Shown here: positions 15,520 to 23,392 of the stretch, piece by piece
How positions within the stretch are numbered: position 1 is the stretch's first letter
How the letters are laid out: every line of letters begins with the position of its first letter
Assembly (NCBI RefSeq): GCF_016428905.1
Contig: NZ_JAELTQ010000037.1
Location: forward strand, 1-36,167
Reading direction: 5' to 3'
Source: Dyella sp. ASV24
Lineage (GTDB): Bacteria > Pseudomonadota > Gammaproteobacteria > Xanthomonadales > Rhodanobacteraceae
Length of the DNA: 36,167 nucleotides
Program-made: the position numbers and the translations under genes
The notes under the pieces: generated by a model
Databases searched by the model: none
Seen by the model: the letters and a program-made list of their open reading frames with translations, nothing else
What the model was told of the DNA's origin: nothing

Positions 15520-17592
15520 ATGGTCAGCAGGATTCTGGCAGCGGCATGCGCGTGTGCGCTGGCGTTCGGCACGGCCCACGCCACCGACGCATCGACGGGC
15601 AAGCCGCAATATGGCGCATGGGGCTTTGATCAGGCTGGTGCGGACACCTCGGTCAAACCCGGCAACGACTTCTTCCGCTACGCCAACGGCACCTGGCTGA
15701 ACCACACGCCGATTCCCGCCGACAAACCGGCCGTCAGCCTTCGGCTGGCCATGACCGACCTCACCGAGCAACGGCTGCATGACCTCATGGAGGCCGCAGC
15801 AGAGGACAAAAGCAACGGAGCGACGATCGAAGGCAAGGTCGGCGCGTTCTACCAGTCCTTCATGGACCAGGCGCATCTGGACGCGCTGGGTGCGAAACCG
15901 ATCGCCCCGCAACTCGACGCAGTGAAGCAAGCCACCACGCGCGACGCGCAGGCCGCGCTGATGGGGCGCACCAACACCGACTTCGATGGCTCGCTGTTCA
16001 ACATCGGCATCGACGTCGACCTGAAGGACATCAACCACTACGCCGTCTATGTATCGCAGGCCGGTCTGGGCATGCCGGACCGCGACTACTACCTCAAGCC
16101 GGAATTCGCGAACCAGAAGGCGGCTTACCAGGCTTACGTCACCCGCCTGCTCACGCTGGCCGGCTGGCCGCAGCCCGACGCCGCGGCGAAAGACGTGGTG
16201 GCGTTCGAGACGGCCATCGCGCAAGCGAGCATCAGCAAGGTCGAGCAGCGCGATCCGGTGGCGATGTACAACCCCATGAGCATCGGTGATCTGCAGAAGC
16301 TCGCACCCGGTTTTGCCTGGAGCGATTTCCTCAAGGCGGCGCAGCTCGGACAGCAGACGCATGTGGTCGTGATGGAGAAGACCGCGTTTCCGAAGCTGGC
16401 TGCGCTGTATGCGAAGACGCCGTTGACGACGATCCACGCCTGGCAAGCCGCGCGGATCGCGGACAATGCTGCCTATTACCTCTCGGACCCGTTCCAGCAA
16501 GCGTACTTCGAGATGCACAACAAAACGCTGGCCGGTCAGCAACAGATCGAAGCGCGCTGGAAGCGTGGCGTACATGCGGTATCGGGTGGCGACTGCGGCT
16601 TCGGCGAACGACTGGCCTGCTTCGGCAACCTGGGCTGGGGCGTTGGCCAGCTCTACACGGATAGGTATTTCCCGGCCTCGTCCAAGGTGAAGATCGAAGA
16701 ACTCGTCGCGAATCTGAAGGCGGCCTATCGCGCACGCATCGAGAAGCTCGATTGGATGGGCCCGGAAACACGCAGAGAAGCGCTGAAGAAGCTCGATACC
16801 TACACCATCAAGGTGGGCTATCCCGATCATCCGCGTGACTACGCCAACGTCGCCATCCACTCAGACGACCTTGTCGGCAACGTGCTGCACGCGGCGCAAG
16901 CCGACTGGTCGTTCTACGTGAATCGTATCGACAAGCCGGTCGACCGCAGCGACTGGAGCATGACGCCACAGACCAACGATGCCTATAACGGCTCGCTGCG
17001 CGACATCGTATTTCCTGCCGCCATCCTGCAGCCGCCGATTTTTGATCCCAACGCCGACCCCGCCATCAACTACGGTGCCATCGGCGGCGTCATCGGCCAC
17101 GAACTCACGCACGGCTTCGACGACGAAGGCCGCAAGATCGATGCCAGCGGCGCACTGCGCGACTGGTGGACGCCCGCCGATGCAAAGGCCTTCGAGGAAC
17201 GTGCGAAGAAACTCGGCGCGCAGTACAGCGCTTTCGAGCCACTGCCTGGCGTGCACATCAACGGCAACCTGACCATGGGCGAGAACATCGCCGATCTCGG
17301 CGGACTTACGCTCGCGCTCGACGCCTACCATGCCTCCCTGCAAGGCAAACCCGCACCGGTGATCGACGGCCTGACCGGCGACCAGCGCGTGTTCCTCGGC
17401 TGGGCCCAGGCATGGCGCGGCAAGCTCACCGACGATGCCATCCGTCGCCAGGTGACCAGCGACCCGCACTCGCCGCGCGCCTTCCGCGTCAACGGGCCGG
17501 TGCGTAATATCGATGCGTGGTACCAGGCGTTTGGGGTGCAACCGGAGGAGAAGCTGTATCTCGATCCCAAGGAGCGGGTGCGTATCTGGTAA
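15520..17592 (+). CDS. M13 (neprilysin/PepO) family zinc metallopeptidase
   Basis: 690-residue secreted endopeptidase. Residues 1-22 are a signal peptide (MVSRILAAACACALAFGTAHA). The M13_N region starts with KPGNDFFRYANGTWL. The catalytic site is His527-Glu-Leu-Thr-His531 in VIGHELTHGFDDEGR, with the third zinc ligand Glu588 in ENIADLGGL. The C-terminus ends in RVRIW, as in the family. Length is normal. The ATG at 15520 follows GGGAGGG at about 15509-15515; an earlier in-frame ATG at 15439 would spoil the signal peptide. It should cleave peptides in the periplasm or outside the cell. The next gene starts about 90 bases on. Confidence 0.95.
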   Translation: MVSRILAAACACALAFGTAHATDASTGKPQYGAWGFDQAGADTSVKPGNDFFRYANGTWLNHTPIPADKPAVSLRLAMTDLTEQRLHDLMEAAAEDKSNGATIEGKVGAFYQSFMDQAHLDALGAKPIAPQLDAVKQATTRDAQAALMGRTNTDFDGSLFNIGIDVDLKDINHYAVYVSQAGLGMPDRDYYLKPEFANQKAAYQAYVTRLLTLAGWPQPDAAAKDVVAFETAIAQASISKVEQRDPVAMYNPMSIGDLQKLAPGFAWSDFLKAAQLGQQTHVVVMEKTAFPKLAALYAKTPLTTIHAWQAARIADNAAYYLSDPFQQAYFEMHNKTLAGQQQIEARWKRGVHAVSGGDCGFGERLACFGNLGWGVGQLYTDRYFPASSKVKIEELVANLKAAYRARIEKLDWMGPETRREALKKLDTYTIKVGYPDHPRDYANVAIHSDDLVGNVLHAAQADWSFYVNRIDKPVDRSDWSMTPQTNDAYNGSLRDIVFPAAILQPPIFDPNADPAINYGAIGGVIGHELTHGFDDEGRKIDASGALRDWWTPADAKAFEERAKKLGAQYSAFEPLPGVHINGNLTMGENIADLGGLTLALDAYHASLQGKPAPVIDGLTGDQRVFLGWAQAWRGKLTDDAIRRQVTSDPHSPRAFRVNGPVRNIDAWYQAFGVQPEEKLYLDPKERVRIW

Positions 17593-17683
17593 GTACATGG
17601 AGGTAGCCACAGATCGGCCAAGACGCCGGGCTCAGCCACTCGCTAGACTCGGCGCCATGATGTCCATAAGGGAGGGAAACTTC

Positions 17684-18526
17684 ATGCGTCGTAGCGCTCT
17701 ATTCGTGTTGGCGGTTGGTGCCTTGATCGCCAGTTCATTGCAGGCAAGGGACGTCGCCAAGGTCGCTGAAGCCAGCATGCTGGTGACGGGCAGCGTAGAA
17801 CTGAACACCGATGGCAGCGTGCACGGCTATACGCTCGATCATCAGGAAAAGATCCCCAGCGCTGTGGTGGATCTAATCCAACGCAATGTGCCCACTTGGC
17901 GGTTCACGTTCTCCAATCCGCCGTCATCGATGCCCAAGGAAACAATGAGCTTGCGCGTCGTGGCCAAGAACGTTGACGAACGTCACACGACACTTTCGCT
18001 GACGGCCGTCCAGCTCGACGATGCGGCAGGCACACCCAGCGACCATGTTCACTCCACCGATCAGAAGCCCGTACCGGTCTTTCCTGCGTTTTCGCTCAAG
18101 AACCGCATATCGGGTAGCGTCTATCTACTGGTGAAGGTGGGAAGAGATGGCAAGGTCATGGACATTGCCACCGAGCAGGTGAACCTGCGCAAAGAATACG
18201 AGCAGACGAATATGGAGCTCTATCGCAAGGATCTTGCCGATGCCGCCGAAAAAGCAGTGCGCCAGTGGACGTTTGCCGTCCCGACGACGGGCAAGTCAGC
18301 CCAAGCGCCATCCTGGTTGGTGCGCGTACCCGTCAATTTCCACATAGCGAACGGAGACTACGATCCGAATAGCGGTTATGACTATGGCTCGTGGGAGATA
18401 TACATACCGGGTCCCCGCAGGAGCGTCTCCTGGCTGACCGACAAGCGGCTGCTCGCCGAAGCACCCGACGCCACACCGGCCGGCACCATTCACCAACTGG
18501 ATTCCGCGCCACAACTTGCACCCTGA
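17684..18526 (+). CDS. Exported protein with TonB C-terminal-like domain
   Basis: 280 residues. The start at 17684 follows GGGAGGGAAAC; longer in-frame starts overlap the M13 region and are not used. Residues 1-23 are a signal peptide (MRRSALFVLAVGALIASSLQA). The region about 185-265 resembles the TonB C-terminal fold: FSLKNRISGSVYLLVKVGRDGKVMDIATEQVN, then a helix, then AVRQWTFAVP. Unlike a true TonB energy transducer it has no long proline-rich linker and no uncleaved membrane anchor, so energy transduction is doubtful. It is better read as a periplasmic protein using the same fold. Ends 35 bases from the convergent antiporter gene, with no clear hairpin between. Confidence 0.7.
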   Translation: MRRSALFVLAVGALIASSLQARDVAKVAEASMLVTGSVELNTDGSVHGYTLDHQEKIPSAVVDLIQRNVPTWRFTFSNPPSSMPKETMSLRVVAKNVDERHTTLSLTAVQLDDAAGTPSDHVHSTDQKPVPVFPAFSLKNRISGSVYLLVKVGRDGKVMDIATEQVNLRKEYEQTNMELYRKDLADAAEKAVRQWTFAVPTTGKSAQAPSWLVRVPVNFHIANGDYDPNSGYDYGSWEIYIPGPRRSVSWLTDKRLLAEAPDATPAGTIHQLDSAPQLAP

Positions 18527-18561
18527 CGTCGCTGGGTATGTCGACGCGGAACCAGAACGTG

Positions 18562-19809
18562 TTAACGGGCGACAGATTTGACCTGACCTGCCGCCCGTGC
18601 GTGAAACGCCATCACCATCGGCGTCGTCATCATCGTAGTGACAATGGCCATCACCAGCAGGATGGTGAACATTGCAGTGTTGATGACGCCGGCATCAAGG
18701 CCAACCTTGATGACGATCAGCTCCATCATCCCGCGCGCATTCATCAGCGAGCCGATCGTGAAGCTGTCGCGCCAGCTCTGTCCGGCAACGCGCGCTCCTG
18801 CCGTACCGCCCAGCAACTTGCCCAACACGGCAACAGCGAGCACCAGCAGCAACGCCACACCCGCACCGCCCGTGAGCACCTGCGCACTGGTGCTCAGGCC
18901 CGCCAGCACGAAGAACACCGGAACTAGCGTCGCCACCGTCACGTGCTCCACGCGCTCGATCAGCTTGTGCAGCAAGCGGTCATCGCGCGGCAAGCACACG
19001 CCGAACAGGAAGGCGCCGAACACGGCGTGCAAGTTGAGCCATTCGGTGATGGCGGCGCAGCCAAAGGCTCCCGCCAGAAGGAAGGCGAGCACCGCGGCGT
19101 TCGCGTTGCCTTCCGGGGCGTGACGCGCCAGCAACCGCGCGCATAGCGGACGCAGCACAACCCACGTCAACACGAGCAGCAGCACCAGACCCATCACGGT
19201 GCGCCAAAACGGCGCCCAATCACCATGCGCGCTGATCAAGGCCACTACACAGGCCAGCATGATCCACGCAAGCACATCGACCACGGCAGCCGCAGCAATG
19301 CCCAGCCGCCCCGGCAGGCTGTCGGTCAGGCCCCGCTCCTTCACGATGCGCGCCATGACCGGCAACGCCGTGATGGCGCAGGCGGTGGCGAAGAACAGCG
19401 CGAAAGCCGTCTTGCTGATACCTGGTGGCGCGTAATCGGCATACAGCAGCGGCGCGATGCCCAGGGCGAGCATCATCGGGAGTACCACCGAGACGCCGCC
19501 GATCCATGCCGCTGGCCGCAACAAGCCGCCGCGCGCACTGGCCGGCACACGCAGCTCCGCACCCACCACCACCATGAAAAGCACCAAGCCCAAGGTACTC
19601 AGGCTCTGCAGATTGCCCAGACTCTCCACCGGAAAAAGCTGCTGCTGCCATGTCGGCGCGATGGCGCCAAACACGATGGGGCCAAGCGCCAGCCCCGCCA
19701 GCATCTCGCCCACCACCGCCGGCTGACCGAAACGACGAGCGACCGCCGCAACCAGGCGCGCCGCCACGATGATCACTACAAGCTGGATGAGCAACAGCGG
19801 ATGCCCCAT
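18562..19809 (-). CDS. CPA2-type cation:proton antiporter
   Basis: 415-residue inner-membrane antiporter of the monovalent cation:proton antiporter-2 (Kef/NapA-like) family, likely exchanging Na+ or K+ for H+. About 12-13 hydrophobic helices are seen. Family marks are FGQPAVVGEMLAGLALGP near the N-terminus, TACAITALPVMARIVKERG in the middle, LNLHAVFGAFLFGVCLPRD, FFVLAGLST and SLMNARGMMELIVIKVG. It lacks the C-terminal RCK/TrkA domain found in KefB and KefC, so nucleotide gating is not expected. The start at 19809 (MGHPLLLIQ) is favoured over 19869 because it opens directly into TM1 and has GAGG upstream. It is divergent from the reductase operon across a long regulatory region. Confidence 0.92.
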   Translation of the reverse strand: MGHPLLLIQLVVIIVAARLVAAVARRFGQPAVVGEMLAGLALGPIVFGAIAPTWQQQLFPVESLGNLQSLSTLGLVLFMVVVGAELRVPASARGGLLRPAAWIGGVSVVLPMMLALGIAPLLYADYAPPGISKTAFALFFATACAITALPVMARIVKERGLTDSLPGRLGIAAAAVVDVLAWIMLACVVALISAHGDWAPFWRTVMGLVLLLVLTWVVLRPLCARLLARHAPEGNANAAVLAFLLAGAFGCAAITEWLNLHAVFGAFLFGVCLPRDDRLLHKLIERVEHVTVATLVPVFFVLAGLSTSAQVLTGGAGVALLLVLAVAVLGKLLGGTAGARVAGQSWRDSFTIGSLMNARGMMELIVIKVGLDAGVINTAMFTILLVMAIVTTMMTTPMVMAFHARAAGQVKSVAR

Positions 19810-20092
19810 GCCTCTGGCCTCGATTTGTCTGGTAGCCGGATGGCGAGCCGGGAGATTGCCTTGCGGCATGGAAGATCCGCAACATTCTTCGCTGGGCCGG
19901 AGCTATGGCATACCCCGTACCGAGCCGCCGACCATCAGCTCTCCCCCCTTGAGACCGTCTGCTGCTCACTGCAGGCGCGGCGTGCCGTAGGTGTTCTTCG
20001 GCCCCTCAGGCAGCCCACGGTCGCCTGAAAATTTCCTCGCATTTCCTAACTCCGCCCCCCTCCTCAAGTTTTCCGGCTTATCCACGCTCAAT
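19810..20092. other. Divergent intergenic region upstream of nrdA promoter
   Basis: No gene is supported in this stretch. Near its right end, TTATCCACG at 20078-20086 matches a DnaA box at 8 of 9 positions. DnaA regulates nrdAB in E. coli, so the site is plausible, but one near match is weak evidence. The antiporter promoter must also lie here; I could not assign its hexamers. Confidence 0.4.
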
Positions 20093-20140
20093 CCACAATC
20101 TATTGGGTTGACCGACCCGTGCTAGCCCGATATGTTGTGC
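20093..20140 (+). promoter_or_regulatory. nrdA promoter with two NrdR-box-like sites
   Basis: A sigma70-type promoter fits TTGACC (20108-20113), a 17-base spacer and TATGTT (20131-20136). Two sites resemble the NrdR box (consensus acaCwAtATATwGwgt): CCACAATCTATTGGGT at 20093-20108, about 13 of 16 matches, and GCCCGATATGTTGTGC at 20125-20140, about 11 of 16. They start 32 bp apart, the three-helical-turn spacing typical of tandem NrdR boxes. One touches the -35 and the other covers the -10, so binding would block RNA polymerase. NrdR represses ribonucleotide reductase genes when dATP/ATP is high. The nrdR gene itself is not in the window. Confidence 0.7.
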
Positions 20141-20330
20141 CTCGTCGGTGCCACTCTCAGACCTATGGTCGGACTGGCTTAAAACGGGAATCCGGTGGAA
20201 ATCCGGGACTGCCCCGCAGCGGTAAGTGGAAACGAAAGCCAACAACGCACTGGCCCTCAGCGGCTGGGAAGCGGGAGCGATTAGGCGGGTCGAAAGGCCC
20301 ATGTCCACGAGTCCGAAGACCTGCCGACAG
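20141..20330 (+). ncRNA. Cobalamin (B12) riboswitch in the nrdA leader
   Basis: The conserved core of the adenosylcobalamin riboswitch is all present and in order: GGTGCC (20148-20153), AAAACGGGAATCCGGTG (20181-20197), GAAATCCGGGACTGCCCCGC (about 20198-20217), AGCGGTAAGTG, and the closing B12 box AGTCCGAAGACCTGCC (20310-20325). The putative transcription start lies just before it. It is a known type of control for B12-independent enzymes: when cobalamin is plentiful the class Ia reductase is shut down and a class II enzyme takes over. A downstream CCGTGG/CCACGG hairpin (20331-20349) may belong to the expression platform. Whether control is on transcription or translation cannot be told. Confidence 0.93.
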
Positions 20331-20383
20331 CCGTGGCCACGCACCACGGTGAAGGGTGACGGCTTCCGCGGGGAGGTGCGTCG

Positions 20384-20470
20384 ATGCGCGGGGCGCCTGC
20401 CCTGCCGCTCGACCGTCCGCGAGACTTCACCTTCATTTATTCAGCCCTGCGCGCGCGAGCAGGAAGTTGA
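20384..20470 (+). CDS. Possible 28-codon leader ORF between riboswitch and nrdA
   Basis: ATG 20384 follows a very good ribosome site (GGGGAGG at 20370-20376, 7-base spacing) and opens a 28-residue frame beginning MRGAPALPLDRPRD and ending at TGA 20468-20470, 25 bases before the nrdA ATG, in a different frame. It is too short to judge by composition. If translated, it could couple the riboswitch to nrdA expression. Equally it may be chance, since GC-rich leaders often contain such frames. Confidence 0.3.
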   Translation: MRGAPALPLDRPRDFTFIYSALRARAGS

Positions 20471-20495
20471 TGACCAAGCTTGGAGCGAAGTCGCC

Positions 20496-22985
20496 ATGCA
20501 ACCTATTGATACCACTGGCCGCGAGCGTGAAGACGAGCGCGCCGACGCCCCTGTTTTCTCTGCCGACACCGTCGTGGCCGAAGCGCCGCGCACGGATACC
20601 CCCTTCGCCCTGACCCCACCCCACAACCCCGGCCAGATGCGCGTGACCAAGCGCAACGGCCGCCAGGAAGTGGTGGACGTGAACAAGATCGTCCGCGCCG
20701 TTACCCGCAGCGCGGAAGGCCTGCATGCGGTCGACCCGATGCGCGTGGCGCTCAAGACCATCGGCGGCCTGTACGACGGCGCCACCACGCAGGAACTGGA
20801 CCAGCTGTCCATCCGCACCGCGGCGGCCCTTACCGCCGAGGAGCCCGAGTACGGTCAGCTCGCCGCGCGCCTGCTGGGCGCGTTTGTCGACAAGGAAGTG
20901 AGCGGCCAGGAAATCCAGAGCTTCTCGCAATCCATCGCGCGTGGCGCGGAACTGGGCATTCTCAACGATCGCCTGCGCGACTTCGTGTCGGCCAACTCCC
21001 GCAAGCTCAACGACGCGATCGATCCGCTCGCCACGCGCCGCTTCGAGTACTTCGGCCTGCGCACCGTGTATGACCGCTACCTGCTGCGTCATCCGCAGCT
21101 GCGCAAGGTCATTGAGACGCCGCAGCACTTCTTTATGCGCATCGCCTGTGCACTGGGCGGCAACGAGATCGGCGAAACGCTGGAGCTGTACCGCCTGCTG
21201 TCCTCGCTGGAATACATCGCCAGCTCGCCGACGCTGTTCAACGCGGGCACCGCGCACGAACAGCTCAGCTCGTGCTTCCTGCTCGACTCGCCGGCGGATT
21301 CGCTGGAGTCGATCTACGAGAAGTACGGCGACGTGGCCAAGCTCAGCAAGTTCGCCGGCGGCATTGGCCTGGCGTACTCGCGCGTGCGTTCGCGCGGTTC
21401 GCTGATCAAGGGCACCAACGGCCACTCCAACGGCCTGGTGCCGTGGCTGAAGACGCTGGACGCCTCCGTGGCGGCGGTGAACCAGGGTGGCAAGCGCAAG
21501 GGCGCAGCCTGCGTGTACCTGGAGCCGTGGCACGGCGACATCGAAGAGTTCCTCGAGCTGCGCGACAACACGGGCGACGACGCACGCCGCACGCACAACC
21601 TCAACCTGGCGAACTGGATCCCGGACGAGTTCATGCGTCGCGTGGAGAGCGACGGCGAGTGGTCGCTGTTCGACCCCAAGGTCGTGCCGCACTTCGTCGA
21701 TAGCTGGGGCGAGACGTTCGAGAAGGCCTACCGCGAAGCGGAGGCCGCTGGCCTCGCCACCAAGAAGGTCAAGGCGCGCGAGCTGTATGCCCGCATGCTG
21801 CGCACACTGGCGCAGACCGGCAACGGCTGGATGACCTTCAAAGACCGCAGCAACGCCACCAGCAACCAGACGGCGAAGCCGGAAAACGTCATCCACCTGT
21901 CGAACCTTTGCACCGAGATCCTGGAAGTCACCAACGCCGATGAAACGGCGGTGTGCAACCTGGGTTCGGTGAACCTGTCGCGCCACGTGGTGGACGGCCA
22001 GTTCGATTTCGACAAGCTCGCCTCCACGGTGCGTACTGCCGTGCGTCAGCTGGATCGCGTGATCGATCTCAACTTCTACCCGATCGACACCGCCAAGGTC
22101 GCCAACAACAAGTGGCGTCCGGTGGGCCTGGGTGTGATGGGCTTGCAGGACGTGTTCTTCAAGCTGCGCCTGCCGTTCGATTCGGCTGAAGCACTGATGC
22201 TTTCCACCCGCATCGCTGAAGAGATCTATTACAACGCGCTGTGGCAGTCGAACGAGCTGGCCGCTGAAAATGGCGCACACCCGGGCTTTGCCGAAAGCCG
22301 CGCGGCCAACGGTGAGCTGCAGTTCGACTACTGGTCGAACGCCACGCCCACCGACAAGGCACGCTGGGACGAACTGCGCGAGTCGATCAAGGCCAAGGGC
22401 CTGCGCAACTCGCTGCTGATCGCCATCGCACCGACCGCCACCATCGCGTCCATTGCCGGTTGCTACGAGTGCATCGAGCCGCAGGTGAGCAACCTGTTCA
22501 AGCGCGAGACGCTGTCGGGCGACTTCCTGGTGGTGAACCGCTACCTGGTGGAAGAGCTGAAGACGCTGGGCTTGTGGACCGCCGACGTGCGTGACGCCAT
22601 CAAGCTGTCCGAAGGCTCCATCCAGGGCATCAGCGCGATTCCGGAGCGTCTGCGCACGATCTACCGCACGGTGTGGGAGCTGCCGCAGAAGGCGTTGATC
22701 GATTTGGGTGCTGCTCGCGGTGCATACATCGACCAGAGTCAGTCGCTGAACCTGTTCATGGAAAACCCGAACATCGGTCAGCTCAGCTCCATGTACATGT
22801 ACGCATGGAAGTCCGGCATCAAGACCACGTATTACCTGCGTTCGCGCCCGGCCACCAAGATCGCCAAGACCACGGTCTCGGCAGCACCGGCAGCCAAGCC
22901 GGCGCCTGTTGCAGATCAGGAACAGGCCACGGCAGCCGTGTTCTGCTCGCTGGAGAACCCGGAATACTGCGAGGCCTGCCAGTAA
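20496..22985 (+). CDS. nrdA: Class Ia ribonucleoside-diphosphate reductase, alpha subunit
   Basis: 829 residues. It reduces ribonucleoside diphosphates to deoxy forms in the cytoplasm, with NrdB supplying the radical. An N-terminal ATP-cone (about 48-140: MRVTKRNGRQEVVDVNKIVRAV) gives allosteric control. Catalytic residues are Cys260 (SSCFLLDSP), Asn470, Cys472 and Glu474 (HLSNLCTEI) and Cys487 (AVCNLGSVNLS). The C-terminal redox pair is Cys825 and Cys828 (CEACQ). ATG 20496 was chosen because GGAG lies 10 bases upstream and earlier in-frame ATGs fall in the riboswitch. The first 45 residues are a poorly conserved, acidic/proline-rich extension. The DUF4180 gene follows after 6 bases, then nrdB. 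Confidence 0.96.
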   Translation: MQPIDTTGREREDERADAPVFSADTVVAEAPRTDTPFALTPPHNPGQMRVTKRNGRQEVVDVNKIVRAVTRSAEGLHAVDPMRVALKTIGGLYDGATTQELDQLSIRTAAALTAEEPEYGQLAARLLGAFVDKEVSGQEIQSFSQSIARGAELGILNDRLRDFVSANSRKLNDAIDPLATRRFEYFGLRTVYDRYLLRHPQLRKVIETPQHFFMRIACALGGNEIGETLELYRLLSSLEYIASSPTLFNAGTAHEQLSSCFLLDSPADSLESIYEKYGDVAKLSKFAGGIGLAYSRVRSRGSLIKGTNGHSNGLVPWLKTLDASVAAVNQGGKRKGAACVYLEPWHGDIEEFLELRDNTGDDARRTHNLNLANWIPDEFMRRVESDGEWSLFDPKVVPHFVDSWGETFEKAYREAEAAGLATKKVKARELYARMLRTLAQTGNGWMTFKDRSNATSNQTAKPENVIHLSNLCTEILEVTNADETAVCNLGSVNLSRHVVDGQFDFDKLASTVRTAVRQLDRVIDLNFYPIDTAKVANNKWRPVGLGVMGLQDVFFKLRLPFDSAEALMLSTRIAEEIYYNALWQSNELAAENGAHPGFAESRAANGELQFDYWSNATPTDKARWDELRESIKAKGLRNSLLIAIAPTATIASIAGCYECIEPQVSNLFKRETLSGDFLVVNRYLVEELKTLGLWTADVRDAIKLSEGSIQGISAIPERLRTIYRTVWELPQKALIDLGAARGAYIDQSQSLNLFMENPNIGQLSSMYMYAWKSGIKTTYYLRSRPATKIAKTTVSAAPAAKPAPVADQEQATAAVFCSLENPEYCEACQ

Positions 22986-22991
22986 GGTGCC

Positions 22992-23339
22992 ATGACGTCC
23001 ACGCGCTCCATCATCTTCGCCGCGGACCGATCCCTCGTGATCGGTTCGCGGCAGGATATCTCCGACGCCCTCGCCGCGAGCTTCGGCTCCGACGGTCTGG
23101 TACTCACCGAACAGGACGTGTCGCCGGACTTCTTTCGGCTCGCTACCGGGTTGGCCGGTGAACTCTTCCAGAAATTCACCAACTACCAGATTCCCGTAGC
23201 CCTGGTTATCCGGGATTTTTCAACGCACGGCGAACGCTTCGCGGAATTGGCTCGCGAGCACGCACATCACACTGCTATCCGTTTCGTGCATTCCATCGAC
23301 GAAGCGACTGACTGGTTGAACGCGCGGCTCGCGACCTGA
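22992..23339 (+). CDS. DUF4180 domain protein inside the reductase operon
   Basis: 115 residues, cytoplasmic. The sequence fits DUF4180: LVLTEQDVSPDFFRLATGLAGELFQKFTNYQIPVALVIRDFS is the family core, and IRFVHSIDEATDWLNARL the closing helix. Function is unknown in the family. It starts 6 bases after nrdA stops, with AAGG overlapping that stop, and ends 53 bases before nrdB, so it must be co-transcribed with both and share the NrdR and B12 control. This placement suggests a link to reductase assembly, radical maintenance or nucleotide supply, but that is inference from position only. The alternative is a chance insertion into the operon. Confidence 0.8.
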   Translation: MTSTRSIIFAADRSLVIGSRQDISDALAASFGSDGLVLTEQDVSPDFFRLATGLAGELFQKFTNYQIPVALVIRDFSTHGERFAELAREHAHHTAIRFVHSIDEATDWLNARLAT

Positions 23340-23392
23340 CCGCTCCCGTACCAGAACGCACCATCACCTATAACAATTAATCGGGAAATCCC

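Noticed and set aside
20078-20086. DnaA box as sign of a replication origin
   Set aside because: A single near match without AT-rich unwinding DNA, dnaA or other boxes. At most it is a regulatory site for nrdA.
20226-20495. Longer N-terminus of NrdA starting at ATG 20226
   Set aside because: This stretch is the B12 riboswitch and leader. The ATG at 20496 has a ribosome site and matches the usual family start.
20433-22280. 615-codon minus-strand open frame opposite nrdA
   Set aside because: It is an antisense shadow of a strongly conserved gene in high-GC DNA; its sequence has no recognisable domain.
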